This document shows, piece after piece, positions 23,317 through 35,064 of a stretch of 64,000 nt of DNA. Position numbers and translations under genes: made by a program. Position 1 is the first letter of the stretch. Each line of letters starts with the position of its first letter. Source of the stretch: Periconia sp. R9002 (Eukaryota; Ascomycota; Dothideomycetes; Pleosporales; Periconiaceae); the NCBI GenBank assembly GCA_023627715.1, contig JAMAHW010000067.1, positions 62,001 to 126,000 on the forward strand, read 5' to 3'. Below the pieces are notes generated by a model. That model was not told the origin of the DNA and ran no database searches. It was given only the letters and a program-made list of their open reading frames with translations.

Positions 23317-24976
23317 TCAATGCCTCGTAGCGCCGCGAATCCACCTCTTGCCATGACCCCTGTACTTGAACTGGCTCAACTTGACCACAAACGCACCCCT
23401 GTCGATCGTGTTAATAACGATCCATCCACTGGGGAACGAGTAATGGCTCCAAGTGCCAAAATCCCAGAGCGCGACACCACCACCCTCCTCGCCATCATCG
23501 CCAGGGTACACGTCGAAATAGGCAATCTCCTCCACGCCTTTGCCCGTGGGATCTTCGGGGATGGTGGACACGTCCAGCACGCGGAGTCCGGCCTGGTAGT
23601 TTGACTGGAAAGAGAGGCCATTGTGGACGAATTGGTTGTGGTCGACGGAGCGGGTTGAGGATTTGTAGAAGCCCGTGTTGACGGGCTTCTCGAGGGAGGT
23701 AATGTCGAAGATGTAGGTGACGGGGAAGCCGTCGATGGCGGGGGATTCGGGGTCCGTCTCTCCGGGGTCGATCTCGCCCTCGTCGAGCTCATCGTCGAGG
23801 AGGAGGTGCGTCTGCCAGTTGGGGTCGAGCACCCAGCCCTGATGCGTGTAGGATGCGCCTTTGTAGGGCGTGCGCGAGATGATGGAGGCGGCCGTGGGGC
23901 CGGTTTTGTTGGTCACGTCGTAGATGGTGAGCGTGTCCTCGTTGTAGCCGTAGCAGATGTCGCGGCCGTTGTATTTTTGGTCAGGCCCCCGGTAAACGAT
24001 GCACTGTGCGTCATGCACATAGCCGTCCTGAGGAGCGCAGCCGGTGGAGTAGGGCTTGGAAGGGTCGTCCATGTTTATGAAGATGAGGCCAGCAGCGCAC
24101 TTGTCAGTTCGTGGCTGGGCGCCGACTGCAACGGCGTATTTGAGCTCCTCGTTGACTACGACGTTGTGGGAGCGACCGATGGGGAGGTCTGGAAGGAGTT
24201 CATTAGCATCCGCAATGTAGTTTCAGAAAGCAGTAAATATCACTTACCAGTGAACAAGCCAGTGAGGTCCTTTGACGTATCGAACACCACTGGGCTTGCT
24301 GGGTCCACATCCAGCAACTTCTTCATGTCGAAGATCTGAACGCCGTGGTTTTGACCCTCACTTCCCACGACCAGGTATTGGCCCATGGCCTTGATCTCCC
24401 TCCAGATGACGGGGCTGGCCTGCGCGGGTAGACGTCCCAAGTACACCAACTCGCCCTTGGAGGTGACCTCGGCGAAAGCAGCGCCGTCAGTCTGACCAAT
24501 GGCAACGAAGTCGCGACCCTCGCCGGACCAACCCCACGAGCCGGAGCCCTCACCGTCATTGCTTCCGAGCTCCTCGTGCGTCTTGAAGTCGTAGAGGTCG
24601 ATGTTCTTGCACTTGTACGTCTGGTCCACATCGCCTGGGACGGCAGCGGCGAAGCCATTCTCGCACTTGACGGCGGTTTGGTTCGCAGCCTTCTTGAAGC
24701 CGGCCCATTTCTTGTTGTTGTAGTGGCCCGCGGCTTTGTTGCGCGCCCATGCAGCCTGAAACAATTAGCATATGAATTGATGTCATATGAATGTCCAATT
24801 CAACAGAGTTTTTGATGACGCAAATTCTAAAAGAACCCGGTTTCAATTATTGAACTTACCTCTTTGGCGGCCATCATCTTGGACATGACAGAGCCCGATT
24901 CATACTGCTCCTTGGAGAACATGGCACCTTCTGCCAAAGGCAGCAGGGCCGCAGTGAGCGTGGTGGTGAGCTTCAT
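23317..24976 (-). CDS. Secreted LVIVD / choice-of-anchor B-type protein
   Basis: Three exons on the minus strand: 24976-24860, 24755-24248 and 24188-23317, 1,497 nt, 498 residues. A signal peptide (MKLTTTLTAALLPLAEGA) leads to a beta-propeller-like protein with repeated strands of the kind seen in choice-of-anchor B proteins: NIDLYDFKTHEELGS, VYLGRLPAQ, GVQIFDMKKLL, IGRSHNVVVNEEL, LTIYDVTNKTGP, SYTHQGWVLD, LRVLDVSTIP. An acidic loop occurs near residues 355-375. The His-containing GRSHN and YTHQGW blocks and the SVDHNQFV segment are hallmarks of the family. Fungal relatives are often called regulatory P domain-containing proteins; the function is unknown. It would be secreted or cell-wall bound. 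A TATA element lies about 97 bp upstream. Confidence 0.85.
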
Positions 24977-25071
24977 CTTCGCGAGACTTGCAACGACAGA
25001 CGAAAAGCAGAGAGGCAGGCAATTGGACAAGCGCGCGCAAACTCTCCAGTTATGGGACTCATGCCCTCCTC

Positions 25072-25078
25072 TTTTATA
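25072..25078 (-). promoter_or_regulatory. TATA box of the anchor-B-type gene
   Basis: The minus strand reads AGTATAAAAG about 100 bases before the start codon at 24976. Confidence 0.5.
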
Positions 25079-26214
25079 CTTTATTGCACCCCGCCACTGC
25101 CGTAGCAACGAGACCCTGTTCTTTCCCAATTATCGCATGCATCTCAAGGCGTTATCGAGACCATGTTTCCCATACCTTCCTATCAGGGCGTAGCACCAGA
25201 GTGGGAAAGCTTGATGTTTCCAGTGGACGGGGGCGCCGTGCGTGCTGCGCAGCTGGGCATGCTCCGAAAAGTCTTGGTATTCATGTGTTTCGCCGTGGTG
25301 ATTTGTCGGGGCGTTTACTTGGCACGAGGATCGGTACGTCGCTTTTTGTGCATGAAATGCGAGATTGGTGTGGAACCATGTTTGGAAGGCGGTCGCTCGT
25401 TATTCGGAACTGGCAGGTAATATTGCACGCATCCGCTCCTGGTCGACACGAGGATGCTGTGGGATGGGAAGAAATGATTGCGCAATGTTTGCTCATGTTT
25501 GCTGAGGGTCCCTTTACCAAGACATTGGCGTACTTTAGCAGCCTCTGCATTATCCTTACCCCATCAATCCCCTTGGCATTTCCAACGCCAGATATCAAAG
25601 GAGATAGGGAGGCAAGTTAGTTATGAATCGAGTTCCATTAGCTACATTGGCTTCGTGGTGATGAACGGTAAGCAAGCCAGATAGAGTAGGAGCCAAGCAT
25701 TGATACAGGTCCCGAGGTCCCGTGTACGGAAGGCAAAGGGAGATCAGGGGAGAAACGGCAGATGACAATCGCCACAACGGACGATGGACATGCCGTTTTG
25801 ATTGCTCTAGGATGAAGGGATAATAACGATTTAGAGCAAGTATTTTCATGCAAAAGGCTGCATCCAACGGTTTTTCAGATACGAAATACGAGCGGGCGGT
25901 TGCTCCCGTGTGCGTATCTACAAACGGCCCAATGCGGTTAGCGCAGTATCTACACTGAATGAACCGGTCCCTCTCCACACAGCCAATCAAAAGCGTCCCC
26001 TTAACCAAACATACAGATCTGTGCACATGTATACCGTTGCCCATCCAAGAACGCCAGGAACCAAATACCGAGTACTGGGGACGCTGTTGTCAACCCATGT
26101 CCGTAACAAGCTCCAAATAGCCCCAAATCCCGAGACTGCAGACTAAAACCACAAAGCTCCGACAAGTGTCCAAGCCAATGTGCTATGCAGCATCTGACCA
26201 AGAATCTTCAAATC
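25079..26214. other. Intergenic stretch without a recognised gene
   Basis: Frames up to 210 codons on the plus strand (24988-25620) and 149 on the minus strand (26044-25595) overlap each other and the 5' exon of the preceding gene; none has a family motif. Treated as non-coding. Confidence 0.45.
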
Positions 26215-27699
26215 TCAGTCTGCCGTTTCATCGCTTGCAAGATCCCAATTGATCAGATTCCCCCAATTCGGATCTAGGCCCGCATTACTGAGCCTAGGGC
26301 TCTCCTCCTTCCGTCCGACACCTAGCCTCGTATGCAAAAGCAGAACCGATTGAGCCTGAGCTGGAGCCCGATATTCCGCGTTCGTCTTCTCTGCCTTCTC
26401 TTCCTCAGAGCTTGGGGCGTACTTTATAAGGTTAGGGAAAGGATCAGCCTTGCGGGCATTGCTGTGGCCGTTGAGTAGTTGCTGGTTGATAGCGCAGTCA
26501 GGATTGAAACGGTCTATGGGGTTGGTTAGTCTCTCTGTGCATGTGTGATGGAAATAAATAATCATAATCGAATGCTTCATCATCGCAGAGTTATTGGCTT
26601 ACTCGCGGTATCAGAATGTGTGATATGTAGGAGTGAATTTTTTACCAATGGGATGCAGTGATGGGCGTTTGTCGTGCGGAGATGCATCGTCACCAAAAGG
26701 ATCTCCAAGCTCGAAATCATCGCTGTCGAATTCTTCTTCTGGATCATTGATGGGGAATACAGGGGATAGAGGAGACGTGAGAGCGAATGCACTAGGCAGT
26801 GTTGTCACTCCTGTCGTTGCAAGTTGCGGTGCCGCTGTTTGATAATGGTGGGCAGGCAGCGTAGATGGTTGCTGTATCTGCTGGGCGTAGGGATCCTTGC
26901 GCAAAACAGGTGGCGGGCCCCACTCAACTGGTGGATTCTTATGCCTATTGCTTCTATGCAAAGATGACAGTCGGTATTCCTCCTCACAAATGACATCCAC
27001 CTTGTACTCTTTCGCGCGTTGCTTCTCCCTGTCTTCATAGCGTGCATGTTGGCTGATCCCGTTGGTTGGCCTACCGGATGCTCGTTTGTGTCCAGTCTGT
27101 GATGATTCGCCCGTATCGTCGGTTGGGAGGAGAAAAGTGACGGTTTTAAGCTTCTTGGTCGCAGGTTCGGGGCGCTCCTCTGGCTCAGTTTGCTGCTGAG
27201 GTTTTTGTCGTGCATCTGGAGAATGGGAAGCTATCCGATCCTCGGAACTATCATTGTGCAGCGACATCGGGGAAGGATAATGTTCAATGGAAGCACTAGA
27301 GTCCTCGTGAATTTTGAAGTTGTTCCTACCTACTGCGAACATCTTCTCGCTGTCGGAGTTATGGAACATCAAGGCTTCTTGAGCATCCTGCAACCTCACA
27401 TTGAGAGCTCCTCGAGCGAAGGCCTCAGACACGGAGGGCAGTGTATGGTTTTTTCCTGGCGGACATGGTGTACCGTCAGGCGTAGTAGCTTCTGAGCGGT
27501 TGGTTACAAGCCCCCGGGTTTGCAACTCCCCATTGAGCCGGTGCGGAAGTGCGGTGGCATTGTCGTCGGAACCTTGTAAGTAGTCACGGGCGTATGATAA
27601 TGGCAAGAATTGGGGTTTTCGTTCTTTTCGCTGACCTTTTGGTGTGCCTATAATCCTGCCGCTCTGGCTATCGATTACGGTCTTGGAGAATATATTCAT
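26215..27699 (-). CDS. Conserved fungal hypothetical protein, disordered
   Basis: Two exons on the minus strand: 27699-26646 and 26513-26215, joined by a 132-bp intron. They total 1,353 nt and encode 450 residues from the first Met. It is rich in Ser, Pro, Glu and Lys and looks mostly disordered. It contains a basic RKERKPQFLPLSYARDYL block, a Lys-rich KKLKTVTFLLP segment, EEEYRLSSLHRSNRHKNPPVEWGPPPV, and an acidic stretch EEEFDSDDFELGD. The C-terminal exon ends NLINWDLASDETAD, and the join HPI-DRFNPDCAINQQLLNG restores a sensible frame. The family is unknown to me. Codons upstream of the Met stay open to about 27823 without another ATG (DIASLLLNCPDSDFLSSESD..), so the true start probably lies in an upstream exon within 27830-28053. 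Confidence 0.75.
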
Positions 27700-28053
27700 C
27701 GCGCGAGGAATGATCGAATCGGACGTAGAGCGATAAGACAGTTGCGCCGTTGTGGGCGAGATGTCGCTTTCGGAAGAGAGAAAGTCGGAGTCGGGGCAAT
27801 TTAATAGTAAAGATGCAATATCCTGATATGTTCAATGGGTAGAGAGACTACATAGAGGATATGCTGGATGGTTGGAGGTTGGGGTCGGAAGGCTTCTGTT
27901 GTTGTTGACCTTTGTGTCGGGGATTGCTTGCACCGCGCACATGGTAACGGCTCTCTCACTGCGCAGTCTGCGGTTTCCGTTTGTAGAAGCTACTAGGGCA
28001 TGGTAGGCTTTCACTGCGACCAAATTAGGAATCGACCAATGAGAATCGACCAT

Positions 28054-28995
28054 TTGCTAACAGGTGTTTTACAGTGGGGTTTGATGAAGTGAGTGATTAA
28101 TACATATTCCTTTCACCCACCGATCCACGTCACCGTATTGCACTTCGACTTTTTCGTGGGACTTGGAACAGTTGACAACACACTTGATGGACGAAAGAGT
28201 TGGGTTGGCTGAAGGATAGCTCACCATTCTTAAGATGAAGGGAAGGTTGCAAAAGAACCAGAAGTGTTTGGCTTAGCTTGAGATAGAGAGTGTTATTTCG
28301 GTTCGTACAGGATTCAATTTGTACGCGTGTTTGCCATTTTTCAAAGTTGTCTGCTGGATAGATACTTCCGCCCGTTGTCGGCAGGTCTGCATCAAGAATT
28401 CAAGTCATAAATGTAACTCATTATTGAAGGAAGATGCACTGCAGATGACAAGCTGGAGGAGTATTTTGAAGTTGACTCTTAGGTACACGACGATAGCTAG
28501 GATGTTCCTGTGTCTCTATCTTGGTGCCAACCCCGCGAATAATTATGTCGCTATGCCACACTTTATTTTTGATGATGAAGTTGATAAACGACGATCACGG
28601 CATGTAAATTCTCTATCATGTTCCAAGTTTACTAGCGGGGTCTTTCTTTCCGGAGTTGTTGATCATTCCGCGCCTATCCTGGTCGTTCGGAGTTAATCGC
28701 TTGCCCTGAAAACTTCACGGAGCGAGGAAATTGTAATACAGTGGAAGGGCAAGGTGTCGTAAAGTGGGGACTCGGACTAGGCAATGCTTTATAAATCCCA
28801 ATAATCGCCTCTTCCTTCTCATCAACTGTATTCCATTCCACGCTGTTGGCCCGAAGTGATGCAAGGACCATCATTTATATCCGTGAAGTGGTGTAGCCGG
28901 CACATTCCGATACTTTAGTTATAACCCATTCGCTTTGCCGTCTGAGAACCAGCCTTTCTTTACAACACCATCAACCTGGAAAACTTTGGTTTACG
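28054..28995. other. Intergenic stretch between divergent genes
   Basis: Promoter region shared by the disordered hypothetical gene (minus) and the M20 peptidase gene (plus). A 125-codon frame at 28319-28696 has no recognisable features. Confidence 0.45.
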
Positions 28996-30288
28996 ATGCA
29001 TCCTAATACGAACGCTATCAGACAAGAAATCCTTTCTGAGATCAACCAGAACAAGGAGTCATACGTCTTCTTCCTCCAGCGGTTGGTTCGCGCTGCCTCT
29101 CCCAACCCACCGGGCAACACAGTGCGCGCCGCAGAAGTTATCGAAGCACTGCTTGCAGAGAACAGCATCAAGTACCAAAGAATCTCCCCTCTACCAAGTG
29201 CTCCGAATGTGGTGGCAGAGTTCTACGGGGAGGCAGGTGAAGGCAAGCGCGTCATCCTTAACGGCCACATTGATACATATCCAGTCGAAAAGCCGGACGC
29301 ATGGGAGCGAGGACCTTATTCGGGGCACAACAACGGTATTTCGGTTTTCGGAAGAGGTGCTGTGGACATGAAAGCTGGCACTGCAGCCTCCATCATTGCG
29401 TTCACCTTACTCCAGAAAAGAGCACAACATCTTAAAGGCAGTGTAGGACTTACCGCTGTTTCAGACGAAGAAACTGGAGGGAAGTGGGGGACACGATATC
29501 TTCTCGAACAGTGTGGTGAGCCCTCGCCTTGGCTCGGTGATTGTGTTCTAAACGGTGAACCTGGAGGCATTGAATCGGTACGTTTTGGTGAGAAAGGAAC
29601 GCTTCGCCTCACCTTCACCATCCAAACCAAGGGAGCGAACGGGGCGTACACGTTCCGCGGGCGGGGCGCCATTATTGCTGCAAGTCAGCTTATAGTTAAA
29701 CTGCTTGCGCTCGAAAGCATTGAACCCGACATCCCTGACGACGTGCGCAATTATTTGACCTCGGAGCGAGCACGCAAAGTTGCGAATTCCGTTATGGGAG
29801 ACGGTGCTGCAGACGCGCTTCTCAAAACATCCGTAAATATTGGTACCATCCAAGGAGGCATAACGATCAATACAATACCAGAGCAATGTGTCTTCCAGGC
29901 AGACATCCGATTGCCGATTGGTCTCGAAGCAAGTAGGGTCCTAGATTGCATCGACTGCTATCTAGAAGAGTTCCCGGAGGCCACCTACAAGGTGATTACT
30001 GCTGCCAGTAATCCAGCCAATTATTGCACTTTCCAACATCCATTCGCCGAATCAGTGATCGGAGCTGCAAAAGAGACATCAGGTATCACACCTGTCATGT
30101 TGGCTGGTCTGGGAGGCACAGACTGCAAGTTCTACCGTTATCGTGAGATTCCCACATACGTTTACGGTCCGTCTCCCACGGGTATGGGTGAATCTGAGGA
30201 GTCTGTACTGATTGATGAGTTTATTTCTATCATCAAGGTACATACGTTGGCGGTTTGGGACTACTTGGTTGATTCTGCGGGTTCTTGA
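28996..30288 (+). CDS. M20-family metallopeptidase (ArgE/DapE-like)
   Basis: An intronless gene of 430 codons. It has the full M20 zinc-peptidase signature. NGHIDTYP supplies the first His and Asp (residues 91 and 93). GRGAVDMKAG gives the bridging Asp (about 124). SDEETGG holds the catalytic base Glu and metal-binding Glu (158-159), and NGEPGG the next ligand region. A dimerisation domain follows (GAYTFRGRGA..), then LGGTDCKFYR near 370. Family members deacylate or hydrolyse N-acyl amino acids or dipeptides in the cytosol. No signal peptide is visible. Which substrate it uses cannot be told. The length is normal (380-450). Confidence 0.9.
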   Translation: MHPNTNAIRQEILSEINQNKESYVFFLQRLVRAASPNPPGNTVRAAEVIEALLAENSIKYQRISPLPSAPNVVAEFYGEAGEGKRVILNGHIDTYPVEKPDAWERGPYSGHNNGISVFGRGAVDMKAGTAASIIAFTLLQKRAQHLKGSVGLTAVSDEETGGKWGTRYLLEQCGEPSPWLGDCVLNGEPGGIESVRFGEKGTLRLTFTIQTKGANGAYTFRGRGAIIAASQLIVKLLALESIEPDIPDDVRNYLTSERARKVANSVMGDGAADALLKTSVNIGTIQGGITINTIPEQCVFQADIRLPIGLEASRVLDCIDCYLEEFPEATYKVITAASNPANYCTFQHPFAESVIGAAKETSGITPVMLAGLGGTDCKFYRYREIPTYVYGPSPTGMGESEESVLIDEFISIIKVHTLAVWDYLVDSAGS

Positions 30289-31042
30289 GTGCCTGCCTTG
30301 ATTCAAATTTTTAAAGCAATACGTCTCTTCGGTAGTTTGAAAATGACCAATTTTGGAAATCCATGTCGCAGTTTAAGGCCCGCGTCTGTGCGTTTATTGC
30401 ATCCTAGGCAGCCATGCTTTAGCTGTAAGTGGAACGTTAAAGACCACGTGCAAAAATCCTGCATTGTACAAACTCCATTGTTTTCTATATGAGGTTACCA
30501 GCAATTCATTGCAAGTTTGTGATACAGGGCGGACAAGCCGGAAGGTCACATATCGGGTAGCTACTAGACGAAACCTCTAGTTGGTAAAGGTTTCCAGTCT
30601 TCCCGATATTTAGCCGTCTAGCGTGTCACCACAGCGTAGCTTCGATGGCCATTGTAAACGTAGAAACCAATGAATGAAAAATTATTGGCGGGCTCTGATT
30701 CGTTTAAGAAGTTTGATACTTAACTAGGGAGGCACAGGACAAGGGGTTTAATAGTACTTAGTAATTATGCGTATTAGAAATTGGTTGATGCGTTCATTTT
30801 TGCTCCGAACCACGGGCGTACGGGTGGTGGTGACGGCTACAATGGATGATTGCAGCGGGTATTGCTGTTTTACACCCACCTGCTGTACGGCCTCGGAATT
30901 CTACCCACTCCAGGCAACTGCTTACCAATTTCTTGGCGGTGTTAGTTCCGACTGTACATAAATACAGAGTATCCTCGGTCGACTTTCCATTATTCCCTAC
31001 TCCTGAGAACATTCAGTCGTCCTATAACCCTTCGAAGAGATC
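30289..31042. other. Intergenic stretch without a recognised gene
   Basis: 3' flank of the peptidase gene and promoter of the VIT-VWA gene. Short frames only, no motif. Confidence 0.5.
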
Positions 31043-34000
31043 ATGGCGTCCCATATTTGCGGTTGCTACTTCCTTGACCGAACGTTTCCGTATCCACAGC
31101 GAACGTATCTTCCACAAATCAAAGTTGATGCACATACAAGAATCCAGTCATTGGCTTCACGTACCGTACTGAAACAAACATTCTCCAATCCGTCCAGCGA
31201 CAAGACCATTGAGGAAATTCGGTGGGTCATCCGTTCGACGTTGATAACCATTCGGCTAACCTGAGCTAGATACGCTTTTCCATTATTTGATGGGGTCGGC
31301 GTGGTGGATTTCGTGTGTGCTATTGGAGAGCGCACTATTTACGGTTTAGTGAAAGAGAAGAAGGAGGCAAAGAAAACGTACGAGAAGGCGAAAGAGCGTG
31401 GTGAACACGCAGCACTGCTGGAACAACTTCCCGACGCGGCCGATGTTTTCATTACATCTATCAGCAACATAGCGCCTGAATCGACACTCGATGTGACAAT
31501 CACATACGTGCAAGAGCTCAAGCATGATGCCGAGATTGACGGTATCCGATTTACGCTCCCTAACAGAGTTGCACCTCGTTATGGTTCTTATCCTGGTACT
31601 CTCATAGGCACGCTTGCCGCTGAGCAACCTGATATCTCGATCACCGTTGATATCGATTTACCAGACGGAATTCCGGTCAAGAAAGTAATCTCACCTTCGC
31701 ATCCTGTGGAAATCTCATTGGGGTCGCTGTCTACGGGCGGCAGCAACGAACAAAGCTCGGTATCCAAAGCTTCAGCAACTCTTGCTATCGGAACTACGCC
31801 TTTCGAGAAAGAATTTGTCTTACAGGTTGTCGCAAACGACATCGGCGTCCCACATGCAGTTCTGGAACCGCACCCGACGCTGCCAAACCAGCGTGCATTG
31901 TTAGCCACGCTCGTTCCCAAGTTCACTTTAAAGCACCACAAACCCGAGATCTTGTTTCTGGCGGACAGGTCAGGCAGCATGAGGTATAACATTCCCACGC
32001 TGGTTGCTGCTTTGAAGAACTTTTTAAAGTCAATTCCCCCGGGCTGCCATTTCAATATCATCTCTTTCGGAAGTGATAGCAGTAGTCTTTGGCCTACAAG
32101 TCAGCTGTACACGCAAAGCACTTTGGATTTGGCAATCAAGTGAGCAAACCCATTCTACCGTATATTTTTAGCAATAAACACGCTGACAGCTTTATAGACA
32201 TGTTGAGACTTTTGACGCTGATTTCGGAGGCACAGAAACTCTCAGCGCCATCAAGGAATGCTTGTCTGCCCGGCGCATTGACTTACCCACGGAGCTTATC
32301 TTGCTCACCGATGGCGACATCTGGCAACAACAGGCAGCATTCGATTACATAGCGGTTGCGACTAAACACGAGAATATAAGAGTCTTCCCAATTGGTATAG
32401 GCGGCGGTGTCTCTAGCGCTTTTATCGAGGGAATTGCACGTGCTGGCAACGGATTTGGACAAACGATTGGGAATGCAGAGAAAATGACGAGTAAGATTGT
32501 GAGAATGGTGAGCTTATCTTCATTTATGATTTTTTGACCAAAGCCAATGACTGCTATAGCTCAAAGCTGCGCTCACGCCGAACGTGAAAGATTATCGCTT
32601 GGAAATCAGATACGAAGATGGTAGTGTCGAGCATGTCATCGACAAGACAAAATTTTCTCTGGAGTTCGCAACGAAGGAAGACAGCGCACCAAAACCAGAT
32701 GCGAAACCGATTTCACTGTACAATGAGGACCACAGAGACGAGCCAATAAAATCTGACGAAGAATCCGAAGAAAGTTTCAGGAACTTGCCGAAATACAACC
32801 CGCCCAAGGTCTTTCAAGCTCCGTTTGAAATACCCCAGCTTTATCCATTCCATCGCACCTGTGTATATCTGCTTCTGGGGCCGGAGACCTCTCGCCTATC
32901 CCCAAAAAGTGTGATACTCAAAGGGACATCATCCCAAGGTCCGTTGGAAATCGAAATACCCATCGAGATTCGCGAGAAACCGGACCAGATGATACATCAA
33001 CTTGCAGCCCGCAAGGCCACACAAGAGCTCGAAGAGGGTCGGGGATGGCCTACTGAAGCAAGAGTTGGTTCAGGCAAGTTATTGAGAGAGGATCGACCGA
33101 CACTCTACAAACAGCTGCTCCAGAAAGAGGCTGTGCGACTGGGCGTCGAATTTCAAGTCGGCGGCAAGCACTGCTCTTTCGTAGCCGTCGAAGCCAACAA
33201 AGCCGAGATTGCGGAAAAACGCAAGAATGCTATCAAAGCTGAAGATATCGAAGATGGCAACTGGGATTTTGTAAAAGACGTGGATATGGATGACTGGAAC
33301 GACACTGAGACTTGGGAACCAGACGGAGGACGAGAACGAAGAGCCCTGGGTCGCAAAAGGAAGTCGAAGATGAGGAGGAGGACAGTCATTGACGTGGAAG
33401 CCGAGGTAGACGAGGAAGATGACGAGGAAGACGCCAAGGAACATGTCAGAGCAGCTGGGCAGGCTGATGCCGTGTTCACCGAAGACATTGGTAAGCAACA
33501 AGAATATTGTACCGATAGACGGGTTTTGAGGGGATTCCCGGAGACGCTAACTTCATTTGTAGGTTTGGGTTTTGACGATGGAGCCTCCTTAGATACATTC
33601 GACTTCGAATCATTCTTGAATGTTGGGGAATCAGCGGACTTAGACAAGTGGGACATCACTGGTGCGTATCTCCCACAACTCCAACCCCTTTCTCTTGATA
33701 TACGGTCTACGGCAGTACTTCTAACATTGGTCAGGTACCCAAGCAAATTTTACATCTACAAACCAGTCATGGGGAACTGTATATCCAACAGCACGTTTTA
33801 CGTCAACCCAGCCATCCCCTCCACGCGCCAGGTTCTGTAGTACGGTGTCCAACTATTCCCCTCCACGCGCCAGGTTCTGTGATACGGGGTCCTACCATTC
33901 CCGTCCGAGATCTGTATCGTCGCAGCGTGAGAATACAAAGCCCTCAGCTCCGTTACTCGAGCGTCTTGTCGGTCAACAAGGTTTCGATGGGTCATGGCCC

Positions 34001-34288
34001 GATTTTGATTCTATCTTCTGGAATGAGATGGATTTGAAGCTCGATGACATTGAGAGAATCGCTGGAAAACTCGTGTCTATGGTAAGCCGAGAGGTTGACG
34101 AAAAGTTGGTTAAAGTGTTGATCAGCACTGTTCTCGCTGTACTTTACATGGAGAAAAAGATGGCGGACGAGGAGGAGACTTGGGAGTTGGTTGTGGAGAA
34201 AGCGCGCACATTCGTCGAAGAGATGGAATCGGAAGTTGGTAAAGACGTCGTTGACGAATGCTGGAGGCTCGGTGAGAGTCTCATGTAG
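31043..34288 (+). CDS. VIT and von Willebrand factor A domain protein
   Basis: Six exons: 31043-31221, 31270-32139, 32198-32507, 32560-33490, 33563-33661 and 33735-34288, 2,943 nt, 980 residues. The N-terminal VIT domain covers about residues 15-150 (YLPQIKVDAHTRIQSLASRTVLKQTF, then AIGERTIYGLVKEKKEAKKTYEKAKERGEHAALLEQ). The VWA domain begins near 285 with FLADRSGSM, a complete MIDAS DxSxS (Asp 292), and LTDGD further on. The C-terminal part has an acidic and basic region (about 740-800) and ends in a helical VIT-VWA C-terminal segment (FDGSWPDFDSIFWNEM). Relatives include VWA5/PARP4-like proteins and fungal von Willebrand domain proteins of unknown role. No signal peptide, so likely intracellular. 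A 42-bp in-frame duplication lies in exon 6. Confidence 0.9.
33815..33880 (+). repeat. 42-bp tandem duplication inside the VIT-VWA coding region
   Basis: TCCCCTCCACGCGCCAGGTT at 33815 recurs at 33857, period 42 bp, so 14 residues (including SPPRARFC) are repeated in frame. It is preserved in frame and adds a Ser/Pro/Arg-rich segment. Confidence 0.9.
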
Positions 34289-35064
34289 AGTTGATGTGTG
34301 GGGCTAAATTTAGTCCGCTAGTTTTGCCTCGGATCAAAATCTGGGGGCGTACATCGGTCGTTTCTTAGATATGCACGCGAAATTGATTGATCAGCATGGC
34401 GAATTATCAACCTCGGCGACAACTGTCGTATGCTAGGTACTGTATAGTTTGAAATCTTGATCCCAAAATGAGGCTCCCGCAGAATTAGTGTGGTGCCGCA
34501 TCGTTTTGGCAGTCTGGGGCTGGGCTAGACTAAATCAAACAGACGTTGATGGTGGAACATGAAACAGCGCCACCAATCCAAGCCGAGGTGTAGCAAGCGC
34601 GCAATCTATTTGCAGCCGCGATCAACACTAGGATGCCATTGTCATGTAACTGTGGAACCTTGCCTTGCGCGTTTGTACTTTAATCTCTTGGCTCGTCTTA
34701 TATGTTGATGTACTCGAAACAAAAACAAAACTCTATACACGCAATAGGATGCATGCATGCCTCGGTCTGTTTAATAGTGACTAAACGGATCGCTGTATAG
34801 GGCGAAGCGCGTGGGACGATCATGTTTCAAACTACGCTGTCGGTTCAAGCTTATGGGAAATTGATCTCTGGGGACTTCAAGTGTAGAGTCTCCTTACAAG
34901 TTATATAAACCAAGCATGAGAGAGTACTCTGTTGAATCATCAGCAGGTCGCACTTTCGCTTCTGACTTCTTCCTCTTCGCTCACTTCTTTTCACCCTTCT
35001 TTTTACCCTTCTTTCGTTGACACATTTTCTTCAAAACATTCGTTCATTCTCGTTGTCTAGAACA
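34289..35064. other. Intergenic stretch upstream of the cutinase
   Basis: No gene seen. It includes a TATA element at 34912-34918 and a pyrimidine-rich leader (about 34970-35060, TTCTTT/CACTTC runs) typical of strongly expressed fungal genes. Confidence 0.5.
34912..34918 (+). promoter_or_regulatory. TATA box of the cutinase gene
   Basis: AGTTATATAAACC about 150 bases before the ATG at 35065, followed by a long pyrimidine-rich leader. Confidence 0.5.

Noticed and set aside
24988..25620. 210-codon plus-strand frame
   Set aside because: It lies antisense to the promoter of the anchor-B-type gene and shows no domain or typical composition.
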